Translations under genes and position numbers: made by a program
Part shown: positions 1 through 9,282 of the stretch, one piece after another
Position numbering within the stretch: the stretch's first letter is position 1
Layout: every line of letters starts with the position of its first letter
From: Schauerella aestuarii
GTDB lineage: Bacteria; Pseudomonadota; Gammaproteobacteria; Burkholderiales; Burkholderiaceae_B
Direction: 5' to 3'
DNA: 64,000 bases
NCBI RefSeq assembly: GCF_009866805.1
Contig: NZ_SIZW01000041.1
Span: 248,001-312,000 of the forward strand
Notes under the pieces: model-generated
What the model saw: only the letters and a program-made list of their open reading frames with translations
What the model was told of the DNA's origin: nothing
Database searches by the model: none

Positions 1-935
1 GTTTCATCCAAGCTTATCGGCCTCGGATCGGTCTGCTGATCGAGCGTGAGGTGTGGCCCAATCTGCTCGCATCGGCGCGCTATTTCAAAGTGCCGATGGC
101 CCTGGTCAGCGCCCGCTTTTCGGACAGCGCCTTGCGTCAGGCGCGCAATATGGGCCATGTGATGAAAGAGGCGTTCAGCGGGATCGATACCGTGCTGGCG
201 CAAACCAGCGCCGATGCGACGCGGCTGCGGCAAGCCGGCGCATCGCCGGTGCGGGTGACGGGCAATATCAAGTTCGATGTGCAACTGCCGGAAGCGCAGA
301 TTGCCGCCGGCCGACGGTGGCGCGAGTTGGCGGCGCGTCCGGTCATCGCGCTGGCGAGCACGCGCGAGGGCGAGGATGAGCCGTTTGTCGAGGCCATCAA
401 GGCGCAGGTGTCGGACCACACGCTGTTCTGGTTGATTCCGCGCCATCCCCAGCGCTTCGGCTCGGCTACCGAGACGGTGCGCCGGGGCGGGCTGGGCTTC
501 GAGTGCCGGTCGAATATGAACCGTGCCTGCGAGTTTCCGGCACCTCCAGCGGCCGAGACGCGCGTGATGATGGGCGATACGCTGGGCGAGATGGGCTTTT
601 ACTACGCCGCGTCGGACGTGGCGATTATCGGCGGCAGCTTCGCACAATTGGGCGGGCAGAATCTGATCGAGTCCTGTGCGGCCGGCACGCCCGTGATTTT
701 CGGGCCGCATACGTTCAATTTCGAGCAAGCCGCCGAGGACGCCATTGCAGCGGGCGCGGCGATTCGCGTGGCCGACGCGCAAGCCGCCATCGCGGCCGCC
801 CAGGCGCTGATTGCCGATGCCCCGCGTCTGGCCCAGATGCGCACCGCTGCCCGCGCGTGGGGGCAGGGTCATGCGGGCGCCACGCGCCGCACGGTGGATG
901 CGTTGCAGACTTGGCTGACGCCTCGCGGGTCTTGA
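1..935 (+). CDS. waaA: 3-deoxy-D-manno-octulosonic acid (Kdo) transferase, 3' part
   Basis: Inner-membrane glycosyltransferase that adds Kdo to the lipid A precursor. The reading frame is open from the left edge; its first visible codons give RPRIGLLIEREVWPNLL, a WaaA hallmark, so the true start lies before the window and the GTG at 51 is internal. About 310 residues are visible of a family length near 425. The GT-B C-terminal half is clear: IPRHPQR, then the donor-binding GGSFAQLGGQNLIES stretch and GPHTFNFEQAAE. The stop is at 935, and a same-strand antiporter gene follows after about 77 bp. Confidence 0.93.
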   Translation, partial: FIQAYRPRIGLLIEREVWPNLLASARYFKVPMALVSARFSDSALRQARNMGHVMKEAFSGIDTVLAQTSADATRLRQAGASPVRVTGNIKFDVQLPEAQIAAGRRWRELAARPVIALASTREGEDEPFVEAIKAQVSDHTLFWLIPRHPQRFGSATETVRRGGLGFECRSNMNRACEFPAPPAAETRVMMGDTLGEMGFYYAASDVAIIGGSFAQLGGQNLIESCAAGTPVIFGPHTFNFEQAAEDAIAAGAAIRVADAQAAIAAAQALIADAPRLAQMRTAARAWGQGHAGATRRTVDALQTWLTPRGS

Positions 936-1012
936 GGGCTGCCTGAGGCGGCACGGTACGAGGCTTGCGCCTGGAGCCGTTGCGGCTACCTCAGCCGCGG
1001 AGCGCGGCCCTC

Positions 1013-2554
1013 ATGAACCTATTCGAAAGCACCCTGCTGCTCCTGCTGGTGGCCATTGTGCTGCTGCAAGTGTCCCGGCGCTTCTCCATCCCTTATCCCA
1101 CGATGCTCGCGCTGGCCGGACTTGGCGTTGCAGCCTTGCCCTGGGCGCCCGCGATCGAAATCGATCCCCAGCTGGCTTTGGCGCTGTTCATCGCGCCCGC
1201 GCTGCTGGAAGCGGGCTACGACCTGCCGCCGCGGGTGTTGCTGCGCAATTGGTTGCCGCTGTTGGCCTTGGCAGCCGTCGCGGTGTTGCTCACCACGGCG
1301 GCGGTCGCGTGGCTCGGCATGGCGATGGCGGCGTTGCCGCTGGCGGCTGCGGTGGCGCTGGGAGCGATCGTCGCACCGCCCGACGCGGCTGCGGCGGCTG
1401 CCGTGCTGTCGCGCTTCAATCTGCCGCGCCATACGGTGGTGGTGCTGAAAGGCGAGAGCCTGCTCAACGATGCCGTGGCGCTATTGATTTTCGGCGCAGC
1501 GGTGGGCTTTGCCGCAGCACCCGATGAGGGCTGGGGGCTTGTGCCCATGCTGGCGCTGGCCGCCCCGGGCGGATTGCTGTTGGGGTTCGCGATCGGCCGC
1601 CTTTATGTGGCGTTGGCGGGTCGGATGGCAGGCACGTTGGGTGGCACGCTGTTCGAGTTCGTGACGACGTTCGTGGCCTGGATCGTGGCGGAGCGTTTGC
1701 ATCTTTCTGCGGTGCTGTGTGTGGTGGCCTATGCCATGACGGCGGCGCGCTTCATTCCCGAGCGGCAGGCGGCCAGCGATCGGGTGCACTCCTATGCGGT
1801 GTGGGAAACGATCGTGTTCCTGCTCAATATCCTCGCCTTTTTGATGCTGGGGCTGGAGGCACGTGTGATCGTGACCAAGCTGGCTGCGGCAGAACTCTGG
1901 AGCGCTCTGATTTTCGCGGGCGCCGTGTTGCTCGTGGTGATTGCGGTGCGGCTGGTGTGGGTGGTGCTTTACACCCGCGTGGTGCGGTCGGTCGGCAGCG
2001 ATCGCGGCCATGATCAGCGGCCGACGATGGCACAGGGTGTGGTGGTTGCCTGGTGCGGCATGCGCGGCCTGGTGACGCTGGCGGCGGCGTTGGCGCTGCC
2101 GGCGTCATTCCCGTCGCGCGATCTGATCTTGTTGAGCGCGCTCGCCGTGGTGCTGGGCACGCTTGTGGTGCAAGGCCTGACGCTGGGGCCGTTGATCGGC
2201 TGGCTGGGCTTGAAAGCGGACGATTCGATGGCGCGTGAGTTGAGTGCAGCGCGGCTGATCTTGCTGGACCGCGCCCTGGATGCGTTGGGCACGCGCGAGG
2301 ATGAGGCGGCTGTGCGTGTGCGGCAGAGTTATCTGGAAGACCGGGAGGCGTCCGAGGCGGGCAGCCATCCCCGGGCCGGTCAGCAGGTGCATCGTCTGTT
2401 GCGCAAGGGCATCAAGGCCAAGCGCGCGGCTTTGGCAGAGCTGCGACGCGACGACAAGATCGAAGACGACGTGTTTCATGTGCTCGAGCGCGAGCTCGAT
2501 TGGGCCGAACTGGCGTCGTCGCCACCGGAGCGTTTCGAGATTCTGGAGGAGTGA
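1013..2554 (+). CDS. CPA1-family Na+(K+)/H+ antiporter
   Basis: Predicted inner-membrane monovalent cation/proton antiporter of the NhaP/YjcE type, 513 aa. About twelve hydrophobic segments are followed by a soluble charged C-terminal tail of roughly 100 residues. The family signature GESLLNDA lies near residue 146, preceded by a PPDAAAAA ion-site helix; WCGMRGLVTLA is near residue 350. ATG 1013 is preferred over the upstream TTG 965, because the first membrane helix (NLFESTLLLLLVAIVLLQ) begins directly after it. The stop is only 4 bp from the stop of the convergent gene that follows, so neither gene has room for its own terminator. Ion specificity cannot be read from sequence. Confidence 0.85.
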   Translation: MNLFESTLLLLLVAIVLLQVSRRFSIPYPTMLALAGLGVAALPWAPAIEIDPQLALALFIAPALLEAGYDLPPRVLLRNWLPLLALAAVAVLLTTAAVAWLGMAMAALPLAAAVALGAIVAPPDAAAAAAVLSRFNLPRHTVVVLKGESLLNDAVALLIFGAAVGFAAAPDEGWGLVPMLALAAPGGLLLGFAIGRLYVALAGRMAGTLGGTLFEFVTTFVAWIVAERLHLSAVLCVVAYAMTAARFIPERQAASDRVHSYAVWETIVFLLNILAFLMLGLEARVIVTKLAAAELWSALIFAGAVLLVVIAVRLVWVVLYTRVVRSVGSDRGHDQRPTMAQGVVVAWCGMRGLVTLAAALALPASFPSRDLILLSALAVVLGTLVVQGLTLGPLIGWLGLKADDSMARELSAARLILLDRALDALGTREDEAAVRVRQSYLEDREASEAGSHPRAGQQVHRLLRKGIKAKRAALAELRRDDKIEDDVFHVLERELDWAELASSPPERFEILEE

Positions 2555-2558
2555 GGGG

Positions 2559-4259
2559 TTAACGCAACGCGATATCGGCGGGTATGGCGAGCGAACACCC
2601 AACGCCGTCGTCACGATCGCCGATCGATGTCAGTACGCCTTCGGCGGTACGCGCATATCCGGAGAACGACGCGCGTTTATTGGCGCTGTCGGCTGTCAAC
2701 ACGCGCGTTGCAGGATCGATCATGACCCAGCCTACGATGCGTTTGTCGGCATTCGCCAGGCTCGCCGCTTTCAGGTCGACACTGGCGGCATGTTCGATCC
2801 AGCCTGCTACTTTCACATGGTCGGGATCGTCGGCAAGCGTGTCGATGTGCGTAATGCCGGCTTTGCAGGTGGCGAAGGTGCCAAGCAACTGCGAGGTGCC
2901 CATGTGCTTCGAGACGTCGCGATAAGGCGGTTGGGCGAAGATCGAGATGCCGCGCGCAGCGGCCTGCCGTGCCGTGTTTTGCACGAACGCAACCGCAGGA
3001 AACACCTTTTTGATTTGCGGTGTGTCGTGCACGGTCATGGCCAAAGCCAACGCCGATACCTCACGCTCGAAAGCCGTGCCGGAATGCGTGAGCACAGCGT
3101 GCGTTTGTGCTGCAAGTAAGCCCGTCAACGCGGCCAGTGCGACAACACCGGCGGCCTGTGCACGCCGCACGGTGGCGTTCAACATCACCGGCGCATAGAT
3201 CACGGCGACGGCGACCCAGGCCATGAGCGCGGGCGTGGCGTAGCGGCTGCTCAAGGCCTGATCGGCGCCGAACATCGCCCGCCCGCCAGCGGTGGCGGCC
3301 GCCGTGGCGATCAGATAAGCCAGGTAGGCGAGCACGGCGGTGGTGGGCTTGTGGCGCGTGGCCAGCGGGAGAATTTTCCAGGCGCGCCAAGCGGTCAAGA
3401 GGCACAACACAGCGCCTGCAATCACCGCCGCCGAGCGTGCATATGCGCCACCGTCCATCAAATGAAAAACGGGTGCGCCCAGGTAGCGCAGCACATAGCG
3501 TACGAACTGGAACGGCATCGTCGTCAAGGTGCCAACGATCGAACCGTGACCCGGCGGTGACTGATAGGTGGCGAAGTAGGCGACGAGCGTTACCGCACTG
3601 GCGATCGCCAAAAGCAGGATGCGCGTGCTGCCGTGGCGCAGAACGATCGCCGTGAGCATCAGCAACGGAAGGGCGAGCACGCCGTTGGCCATCGTGACCG
3701 CAGACGCCACGCCGAGTGCGCATGCCGCGACAAACAGCCATGTGGCGCGTGCGCCATCGTCCGAGCGGTACAGGCAGATGAGCGCGGCGAGCGGCAGGAG
3801 TTGCACCAAAAAGAACTGGCTTTGAAACGCCCAGGTGAGGTTCTCGTGCTGCATCCACAGGAAGAGAGCAGCGGTGTTGGCGCACGCGAAGATGAAGCGC
3901 GGCGTGCGGTGTGCGCTGCGACGGGCACCCGCCGCCTGATCACGCAGCACCGATATCCACAGCGCGGCCGCTGCGGCAATCATCAATAATTGCGTGGCGA
4001 TCAGGAAGTAGCCCAGACCGTCGAACCAGGCGATGTCGATGAAAAACAGCAGGCGCGCCAGGACGATGCGATGTTCGTTATGTTGCGCCCACCATGAATC
4101 GACCATGCCGTCGGTCGCGTTCATGTAGAACTGCAGGTAGCCGTTCCACATGTCCCAATAGGGCACCGGCGAGTGATGCTGGAAGGCGCCGGCCACAGCG
4201 AGGGCGACGATCGCCGCACTGAGCAGAAGGGCGGTGCGGCGTTGGAGCAGATCTGACAT
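2559..4259 (-). CDS. Multi-pass membrane protein of unknown function, possibly GT-C-like
   Basis: A 566-aa protein with an N-terminal signal-anchor and about ten more hydrophobic segments up to residue ~400, then a soluble tail of ~150 residues containing VAGWIEHAASVDLKAASLA. The first extracytoplasmic loop is rich in acidic and aromatic residues (PYWDMWNGYLQFY and QHNEHRIVLARLLF). That arrangement of a long multi-span domain with an acidic first loop resembles GT-C glycosyltransferases or O-antigen/teichoic modification proteins, but no diagnostic motif is seen, so the function is left open. It is transcribed away from birA-coaX and ends tail-to-tail against the antiporter. An 8-bp perfect hairpin (4318-4338) lies upstream. 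Confidence 0.7.
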   Translation of the reverse strand: MSDLLQRRTALLLSAAIVALAVAGAFQHHSPVPYWDMWNGYLQFYMNATDGMVDSWWAQHNEHRIVLARLLFFIDIAWFDGLGYFLIATQLLMIAAAAALWISVLRDQAAGARRSAHRTPRFIFACANTAALFLWMQHENLTWAFQSQFFLVQLLPLAALICLYRSDDGARATWLFVAACALGVASAVTMANGVLALPLLMLTAIVLRHGSTRILLLAIASAVTLVAYFATYQSPPGHGSIVGTLTTMPFQFVRYVLRYLGAPVFHLMDGGAYARSAAVIAGAVLCLLTAWRAWKILPLATRHKPTTAVLAYLAYLIATAAATAGGRAMFGADQALSSRYATPALMAWVAVAVIYAPVMLNATVRRAQAAGVVALAALTGLLAAQTHAVLTHSGTAFEREVSALALAMTVHDTPQIKKVFPAVAFVQNTARQAAARGISIFAQPPYRDVSKHMGTSQLLGTFATCKAGITHIDTLADDPDHVKVAGWIEHAASVDLKAASLANADKRIVGWVMIDPATRVLTADSANKRASFSGYARTAEGVLTSIGDRDDGVGCSLAIPADIALR

Positions 4260-4422
4260 GCTGACGAGCCTGTTCGGCGCGCCAGCAGCGAGAGGTCAAG
4301 TCGTGTACGTTGGGCGCAACGATGCCGGGTGCATCGTTAACGCGGTGCGTGACTGACCGGCAACGTGGCGCTCGTGAAAAGCGCGCAGTATGTCAAAGCG
4401 CTTCCGGCCAAATGCTTCTGCC

Positions 4423-4602
4423 TCACTTGCTCGGCACGCGCGCAATCGGTGGCTGTACCGTGATCTTGTCGGCATTCAATTCGGTATTGGCCTTCAACGG
4501 TTCGCGACCCGCTTCGGAAGGCGGCGTACCGAAAAAGCCGGCCCCGATGCCCCAGACGATGGCGGCAGCAGCGGCGAGCACCACAAACAGAAGACGCAGC
4601 AT
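4423..4602 (-). CDS. Small membrane-anchored protein downstream of coaX
   Basis: A 59-aa protein with one N-terminal membrane helix (LRLLFVVLAAAAAIVWGIG) and a short periplasmic tail ending in LNADKITVQPPIARVPSK. Its ATG at 4602 shares a base with the coaX TAA (TAATG), which indicates translational coupling and fixes the start. The tail resembles the linker that precedes a SPOR domain in proteins encoded after coaX in related bacteria, but there is no SPOR domain here. It may be a shortened version of such a protein; that link is inference from memory. Function unknown. Confidence 0.6.
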   Translation of the reverse strand: MLRLLFVVLAAAAAIVWGIGAGFFGTPPSEAGREPLKANTELNADKITVQPPIARVPSK

Positions 4603-5471
4603 TACGACACCTCTGCCGCTTGCGTGGCGGCGATGTGCGCCAGCCCATCGAGCACGGGATGTTCGAGCATTTCGATGGGGGCGACCGAACAATGGATGAC
4701 GGCAGCCGCCTCGGCGAGCAGGCGGCGCGTTTCGTCGGCCACTTCGGGCCAACCGCCGCCGGCCACGAATACCGCAGGGGGTTGGCCGTAGTGGCGGCAA
4801 CCGGCGAGCCATTGGCGCATCAAGGCACCCGCTTGCGCAGCGGCCACACCGGAGGCGATCGCCTGATGCGTATCGGTGGGGAAATCGACCACGGCACCAT
4901 CGGCCAGCGGCAGGTTGGCAGTGCCTGAGACAAGTGACGTTTTCATCAACGCTGGACCGGGCAGGATCATGCCGCCTTCGAAGACGTTGTCGGGCCCCAC
5001 GGTATCCAACGTGGTGGCCGTGCCGAAGCAGGCCAGCAGGAAGGGGCCATGGCCGAAATCCTGGTGTGCCGTGACGCCGACGAGCGAGGCCCAGCGGTCT
5101 GCGCCCAACTGCTGCGGCTGGGCATAGCGATTGGTGAGGCCGTACGCCTCGCCTTGCGCGCGCAACCAGCGCACGGTGACGCCTTGTCGGGCGAAGGCTG
5201 CGGCGATCGCGTCGCCTTGCTTGTCGCCAGCGACGTTCACGCCAATGGCGCCGAGGGGACGCACGGGCAGCGCCGCCAGCCAGGCGTCCACGGCAGCGAT
5301 GTCGGTGTTGTCGAAGGCGGCCGATTCGGTGTCGCGCCGGCCGATGGGCGCGGCGGCGATCGCGGCGCCATCCGGCGAGACGGCTTGCGCGGCCAACCGT
5401 GCCGCATGGGCGGTTTCGCTGAACGTGCCGAGCTTGATGCGGCTGTTACCCGAATCGATCAAAATCATCAT
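4602..5471 (-). CDS. coaX: Type III pantothenate kinase
   Basis: Cytoplasmic ATP-dependent kinase converting pantothenate to 4'-phosphopantothenate, the first step of CoA synthesis; 289 aa, normal for CoaX. The ASKHA-fold signatures are present: MILIDSGNSRIKLG at the N-terminus (phosphate 1 motif), GADRWASLVG, and FGTATTLD (phosphate 2). The start ATG at 5471 overlaps the birA stop as ATGA, so the two are coupled; an adjacent ATG at 5468 is an equal alternative. A longer open frame continues upstream, but only as antisense noise across birA. In Bordetella this birA-coaX pairing is well known. Confidence 0.93.
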   Translation of the reverse strand: MMILIDSGNSRIKLGTFSETAHAARLAAQAVSPDGAAIAAAPIGRRDTESAAFDNTDIAAVDAWLAALPVRPLGAIGVNVAGDKQGDAIAAAFARQGVTVRWLRAQGEAYGLTNRYAQPQQLGADRWASLVGVTAHQDFGHGPFLLACFGTATTLDTVGPDNVFEGGMILPGPALMKTSLVSGTANLPLADGAVVDFPTDTHQAIASGVAAAQAGALMRQWLAGCRHYGQPPAVFVAGGGWPEVADETRRLLAEAAAVIHCSVAPIEMLEHPVLDGLAHIAATQAAEVS

Positions 5472-6316
5472 GACGACAACCGTACTGAAATATCGCCGAC
5501 GGAGACCGGCAAGAGACCGCTGTCGGTGCGCAGCATCAACCGGCCCAGGGCATCGCAGCCGGCCGCGACGCCGCTGAGTTTGACAGCGCCCTGATCGAGC
5601 ACATTGACCGGCTGACCCGCCAGGGCATCGATGTGGTCGAAACGGCGCAGGAAGGCTTCGAAATGCTCGCGCTCGAAGATCTGCAAGGCATCGTGCCAGG
5701 CGCGCGCGAGCGCGGCCACCACGGCGGCCACGGTGTCGGGCGCGGGCACGCGGCCGGTGACGTCGCCCCAGTCGGCGATGTCGCGCCCCAGGGCGGTGGA
5801 AAGTTGCTGGCTGTCGCGCAGGTTCATGCCCAGGCCGATGACGACGGTGAAGCCGGCATCGGCGCCGCCACGGTTGCGTGTGGTTTCGACCAGAATGCCG
5901 GCGAGTTTGGCGCCGCGCCATTGCACGTCGTTGGGCCATTTCATGCGCAGATCGTCGCCGCCGAGACCGGCCAGCGTGCGCAGGGCCTCGCAGGCGGCTA
6001 TCCCGGCCAAAGGCGAGAGGGCGGGCAATTGGCTGGGGGCGGCATGCACGTCGAATGCGCAGGAGAACATCAGGCAGTCGCCCGGCGCATTGACCCAGGC
6101 GCGTCCCGCGCGGCCGCGACCCTGGTGTTGCTGATGCGTGCCCAGAAGCCACGGTTTGGGCGGATTGTGCTCGCGCGCGCGCGTCAGCAGGTCGGCATTG
6201 GTGGAGCCGGTTTCTGCCAGCCACGTCACATCGGTGAACGCGGGCAGGCGGGCGTGCACGGCATGCGCCAGGGCGGCAGGCTCGGGCGGGGACGAATGAG
6301 GGGCGCGATCGAACAT
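5468..6316 (-). CDS. birA: Biotin--[acetyl-CoA-carboxylase] ligase, no DNA-binding domain
   Basis: Attaches biotin to the biotin carboxyl carrier protein through biotinyl-AMP; 282 aa from ATG 6316. The nucleotide-binding loop GRGRAGRAW is at residues 67-75, ETGSTN at 35-40 and KWPND at 126-130, with a C-terminal SH3-like domain. No winged-helix N-terminal domain is present, so this is a monofunctional class I ligase and not a biotin repressor. ATG 6316 is chosen over an upstream start at 6430, which would add 38 residues without domain similarity and run past the divergent mlaE-like start. First gene of the birA-coaX-small ORF operon. Confidence 0.92.
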   Translation of the reverse strand: MFDRAPHSSPPEPAALAHAVHARLPAFTDVTWLAETGSTNADLLTRAREHNPPKPWLLGTHQQHQGRGRAGRAWVNAPGDCLMFSCAFDVHAAPSQLPALSPLAGIAACEALRTLAGLGGDDLRMKWPNDVQWRGAKLAGILVETTRNRGGADAGFTVVIGLGMNLRDSQQLSTALGRDIADWGDVTGRVPAPDTVAAVVAALARAWHDALQIFEREHFEAFLRRFDHIDALAGQPVNVLDQGAVKLSGVAAGCDALGRLMLRTDSGLLPVSVGDISVRLSS

Positions 6317-6342
6317 GGCGGCGATTGTAGGGCACCCCGTAT

Positions 6343-7542
6343 ATGATTGCTGTTGTTTCTCCTGGGAGGTTCGGCTGCGGGGCCGCAACATCACATTTGG
6401 CCGAAGAAAAAACTGTTTCCCCTGAACCACGCGATCCGGTGCCGGTACGGCATGAGGCGGGCGCGTGCGCGGTGGCGGGCGATTGGAGCATGCAGACGTT
6501 GAGCGCCGCAGGCGAGATTGCCGCGCGCCGGCGGGCGTTGGCGCGTGCCACGCCCGATACGCGCTGGGATCTCACTGCGTTGGCGCGCCTGGACACCCTG
6601 GGCGCGCATGTGCTGTGGCGGGCCTGGGGCGACCGGTTGCCCGATCACATCACCTTGTCGGCGCCGCATCGGGAGATCTTTACCGTTCTGGGCCGTCAAC
6701 CGAAGGCCGAGGTGCCCAAGGACAAGCCCGATCCCCTTGGCTGGCTGGTGTGGCTGGGCGCATTCCTGATCGAAGGGGGGCGGCACGCCCGCGCCCTGGT
6801 TGAAATGCTGGGCCATCTGGTGTTCGACCTGGGCAAATTCATCACGCATCCCACGCGGGGGCCCTGGCGTGAAATCTCGGCCCAGATCTTTCGGATTGGT
6901 GCCCAGGCCCTGGGCATTACCGCATTGGTGGGGTTTCTGATCGGGGTGGTGCTGTCGTATTTGTCTGCCCAGCAGTTGTCGACGTTCGGCGCCGACCGGT
7001 TTCTGGTGCGGCTGTTGGGCGCATCGATCGTGCGGGAGCTGGGGCCGCTGTTGGCGGCCATTCTGGTTGCGGGCCGGTCGGGCTCGGCGATCACCGCCCA
7101 ATTGGGGGTGATGCGGCTCACGCAGGAACTCGATGCGCTGCGTGTGATGGGCATTTCGCACAGCCAGCGGTTGATCTTGCCCCGCGTGGTCGCCCTGGCC
7201 GTGGCGATGCCGCTTCTCGTGCTCTGGACGGATGCGGCGGCGCTTCTGGGCGGAATGCTGGCTGCGCAGGCCACCTTGGGCATGACGCCACAGTACTTCT
7301 TCGGGGCGCTCCCCGATGCCATTTCGCAGATCAACTACGCGATCGGCATGGGCAAAGGGGTGGCGTTCGGCGTGACCATCGCGTTGATTGCCTGCCATTT
7401 CGGGCTGCGCATCGAGCCCAACACGACCAGCCTGGGCCGCGGCACGACGCAATCGGTCGTCACCGCCATTACCGCTGTGATTCTGGTGGACGCCGTGTTT
7501 GCGATCGCGTTGGCCGGTATCGGCTTGCCGGGGCAAGGATGA
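6343..7542 (+). CDS. MlaE-family ABC transporter permease with N-terminal STAS-like domain
   Basis: Inner-membrane permease of an MCE-type lipid transporter, up to 399 aa. The C-terminal ~260 residues match MlaE/YrbE: IVRELGPLLAAILVAGRSGSAITAQLG and ELDALRVMGI are family signatures, with five or six membrane helices. The N-terminal ~120 residues are soluble and read like a degenerate STAS domain (LDTLGAHVLWRAWG), a job done by a separate MlaB protein in the E. coli system. The start is uncertain: ATG 6343 is only 27 bp from the divergent birA start, and TTG 6397 or a later codon is possible. The stop overlaps the next gene as ATGA. Confidence 0.88.
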   Translation: MIAVVSPGRFGCGAATSHLAEEKTVSPEPRDPVPVRHEAGACAVAGDWSMQTLSAAGEIAARRRALARATPDTRWDLTALARLDTLGAHVLWRAWGDRLPDHITLSAPHREIFTVLGRQPKAEVPKDKPDPLGWLVWLGAFLIEGGRHARALVEMLGHLVFDLGKFITHPTRGPWREISAQIFRIGAQALGITALVGFLIGVVLSYLSAQQLSTFGADRFLVRLLGASIVRELGPLLAAILVAGRSGSAITAQLGVMRLTQELDALRVMGISHSQRLILPRVVALAVAMPLLVLWTDAAALLGGMLAAQATLGMTPQYFFGALPDAISQINYAIGMGKGVAFGVTIALIACHFGLRIEPNTTSLGRGTTQSVVTAITAVILVDAVFAIALAGIGLPGQG

Positions 7543-8333
7543 TGAAACCCGTCATCACGATCGAAAACCTGCGCACCGCCTTTGGCGATCACGTGGTTCA
7601 CGACGACCTGTCGCTCACCGTGAATGAAGGGGAGATTCTGTCGCTCGTGGGCGGGTCGGGTTCCGGAAAGACCACGCTCCTGCGCCAGATCATTGCGCTC
7701 GATCAGCCCGCGGCCGGCCGGGTGGAAGTGCTCGACAAGGATCTGAGCACGTTGTCGGCAAACGACCGGCGGCGCCTGGCACGGCGCTGGGGCGTGCTGT
7801 TCCAGGCGGGGGCGCTGTTTTCGTCGCTGACGGTGTTCGACAACGTGGCATTGCCGCTGCGCGAGTTGCGCACGATCCCTGAGGATCTGGTGCGCGATCT
7901 GGTGATGAGCCGGCTCGATATGGTGGGGTTGAGCGCTCGCGACGCCGCCAAGCGGCCGTCGGATCTATCGGGCGGGATGGTCAAGCGCGTGGCGCTGGCC
8001 CGGGCGCTGTCGCTGGATCCAGCCTTGCTGTTTCTCGACGAGCCGACGGCCGGGCTCGACCCGCAGCGGTCGGACGAATTTGTCGCCTTGGTGCGGGCCT
8101 TGCACCGGCATTTGAAATTTACCGTGGTGATGGTGACGCACGATCTCGATACGTTGCTCGCCTTGTCCACGCGCATCGCGGTCCTGGCCGACAAGCGGGT
8201 CATCGCATGCGGCACGGCACAGGAGGTATTGCAGGTGGACCATCCTTTCATTCACACGTTCTTCTTGGGCGAGCGCGGACGCCGCGCCTTGGCCGAGTTG
8301 GCGCCCGAGGAGGCGGCTCATGGAAAATCGTAG
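7539..8333 (+). CDS. MlaF-like ABC transporter ATPase
   Basis: Cytoplasmic ATPase subunit (264 aa) that would drive the adjacent permease. Walker A GGSGSGKTT is at residues 38-46, the signature LSGGMVKR near 148, and Walker B ALLFLDEPT near 168, followed by the H-loop MVTHD. Its ATG overlaps the permease stop, and its 3' end overlaps the MCE gene start by 14 bp, so the operon is tightly coupled. The signature LSGGM, in place of LSGGQ, is typical of the MlaF subgroup. Confidence 0.92.
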   Translation: MMKPVITIENLRTAFGDHVVHDDLSLTVNEGEILSLVGGSGSGKTTLLRQIIALDQPAAGRVEVLDKDLSTLSANDRRRLARRWGVLFQAGALFSSLTVFDNVALPLRELRTIPEDLVRDLVMSRLDMVGLSARDAAKRPSDLSGGMVKRVALARALSLDPALLFLDEPTAGLDPQRSDEFVALVRALHRHLKFTVVMVTHDLDTLLALSTRIAVLADKRVIACGTAQEVLQVDHPFIHTFFLGERGRRALAELAPEEAAHGKS

Positions 8334-9282
8334 CCATGCGTTATTGGCCGGCCTGTTCACATTGATCTTGCTGATTGCCGCCGCGGCCGTCGCCTTCTGG
8401 CTGGGCCGCGATCGCACCGCACTCCTGCCCTACGAATTGCTTTCCTCGCAGTCGGTGAGCGGGCTGTCGCCTCAGGCGCCGGTGCGCTATCAAGGCGTGC
8501 CGGTGGGGCGCGTGCTCACGATGTCGCTGGATCCAAACAAGCCAGGGCAAGTGCGTATCCGGATCGGCGTCAATGCCGATACGCCGATCACGTCGTCGAC
8601 GTGGGCCGAATTGCAGGCGCGCGGCGTGACCGGATCGTCCGTGGTGGAGTTGCATGAGGAGGGCAGTTCGCGCGAGCGGTTGGCGACCTCCGCCGCATCC
8701 CCCGCAACCATTCCGTTACGCGGCGGGTTTTTCTCGCGCATCGAAGATCGCGGCGATGCGATTCTTGCAAACGTGGAAGCGGTAACCGGGCAATTGAAGA
8801 CGATGCTGTCGTCGGCGAACATGCAGGCGCTGCAAAGCACACTGCAAAATGTCGCCAGCGTGACCGAATCGTTGCGCGGCACCGCGCAGTCGCTGCAGCC
8901 GGCCGCGCAACGGGCCGAGCCTTTGCTGGCGGCGCTCACGCGCGCGACCGAGCAGGCCAATGCGATGGCGCGCGACGTGGGCGAACTGACCCGTGCGGCC
9001 CGTCAGGCGTTGGTGCGCTTGAACGCCAACGACGGACCGATGTCGATGGCTACCCGCAGCATGGATGAACTCTCGTGGGCGGCGTCGCGCCTGGCCAACG
9101 ACACGCTGCCGCGGGTGTCCGGCATGGCAGAGAATATCGGCACGGCCGCCCGCGGCGTGACCTCGACCATGCAGCGGCTGGACAACGCGCCGCAGTCTTT
9201 GATTTTCGGGGCGCCACCGGCGCGTCCCGGGCCGGGTGAGCCTGGCTTTGCCGGGTTCGGCGCCAATACGGGAGCGCAATGA
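8320..9282 (+). CDS. MCE (MlaD-like) substrate-binding protein, membrane anchored
   Basis: A 320-aa protein anchored by one N-terminal helix (residues ~8-27) with a periplasmic MCE domain around residues 40-115 containing SVSGLSPQAPVRYQGVPVGRV. A long alpha-helical C-terminal region follows (ANVEAVTGQLKTMLSSANMQ), expected to form a coiled bundle or tube. MCE proteins carry lipids between the inner and outer membranes. At 320 aa it is longer than E. coli MlaD (~183) and closer to single-MCE proteins of Pqi/Mce systems. The ATGATG of the next gene overlaps its stop. Confidence 0.9.
   Translation: MENRSHALLAGLFTLILLIAAAAVAFWLGRDRTALLPYELLSSQSVSGLSPQAPVRYQGVPVGRVLTMSLDPNKPGQVRIRIGVNADTPITSSTWAELQARGVTGSSVVELHEEGSSRERLATSAASPATIPLRGGFFSRIEDRGDAILANVEAVTGQLKTMLSSANMQALQSTLQNVASVTESLRGTAQSLQPAAQRAEPLLAALTRATEQANAMARDVGELTRAARQALVRLNANDGPMSMATRSMDELSWAASRLANDTLPRVSGMAENIGTAARGVTSTMQRLDNAPQSLIFGAPPARPGPGEPGFAGFGANTGAQ

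Noticed and set aside
4602-6596. A single 664-codon frame suggesting a fusion to CoaX
   Set aside because: The CoaX family start lies at 5471 with ATGA coupling; the extra upstream part is an out-of-frame reading of birA and antisense of the permease gene.
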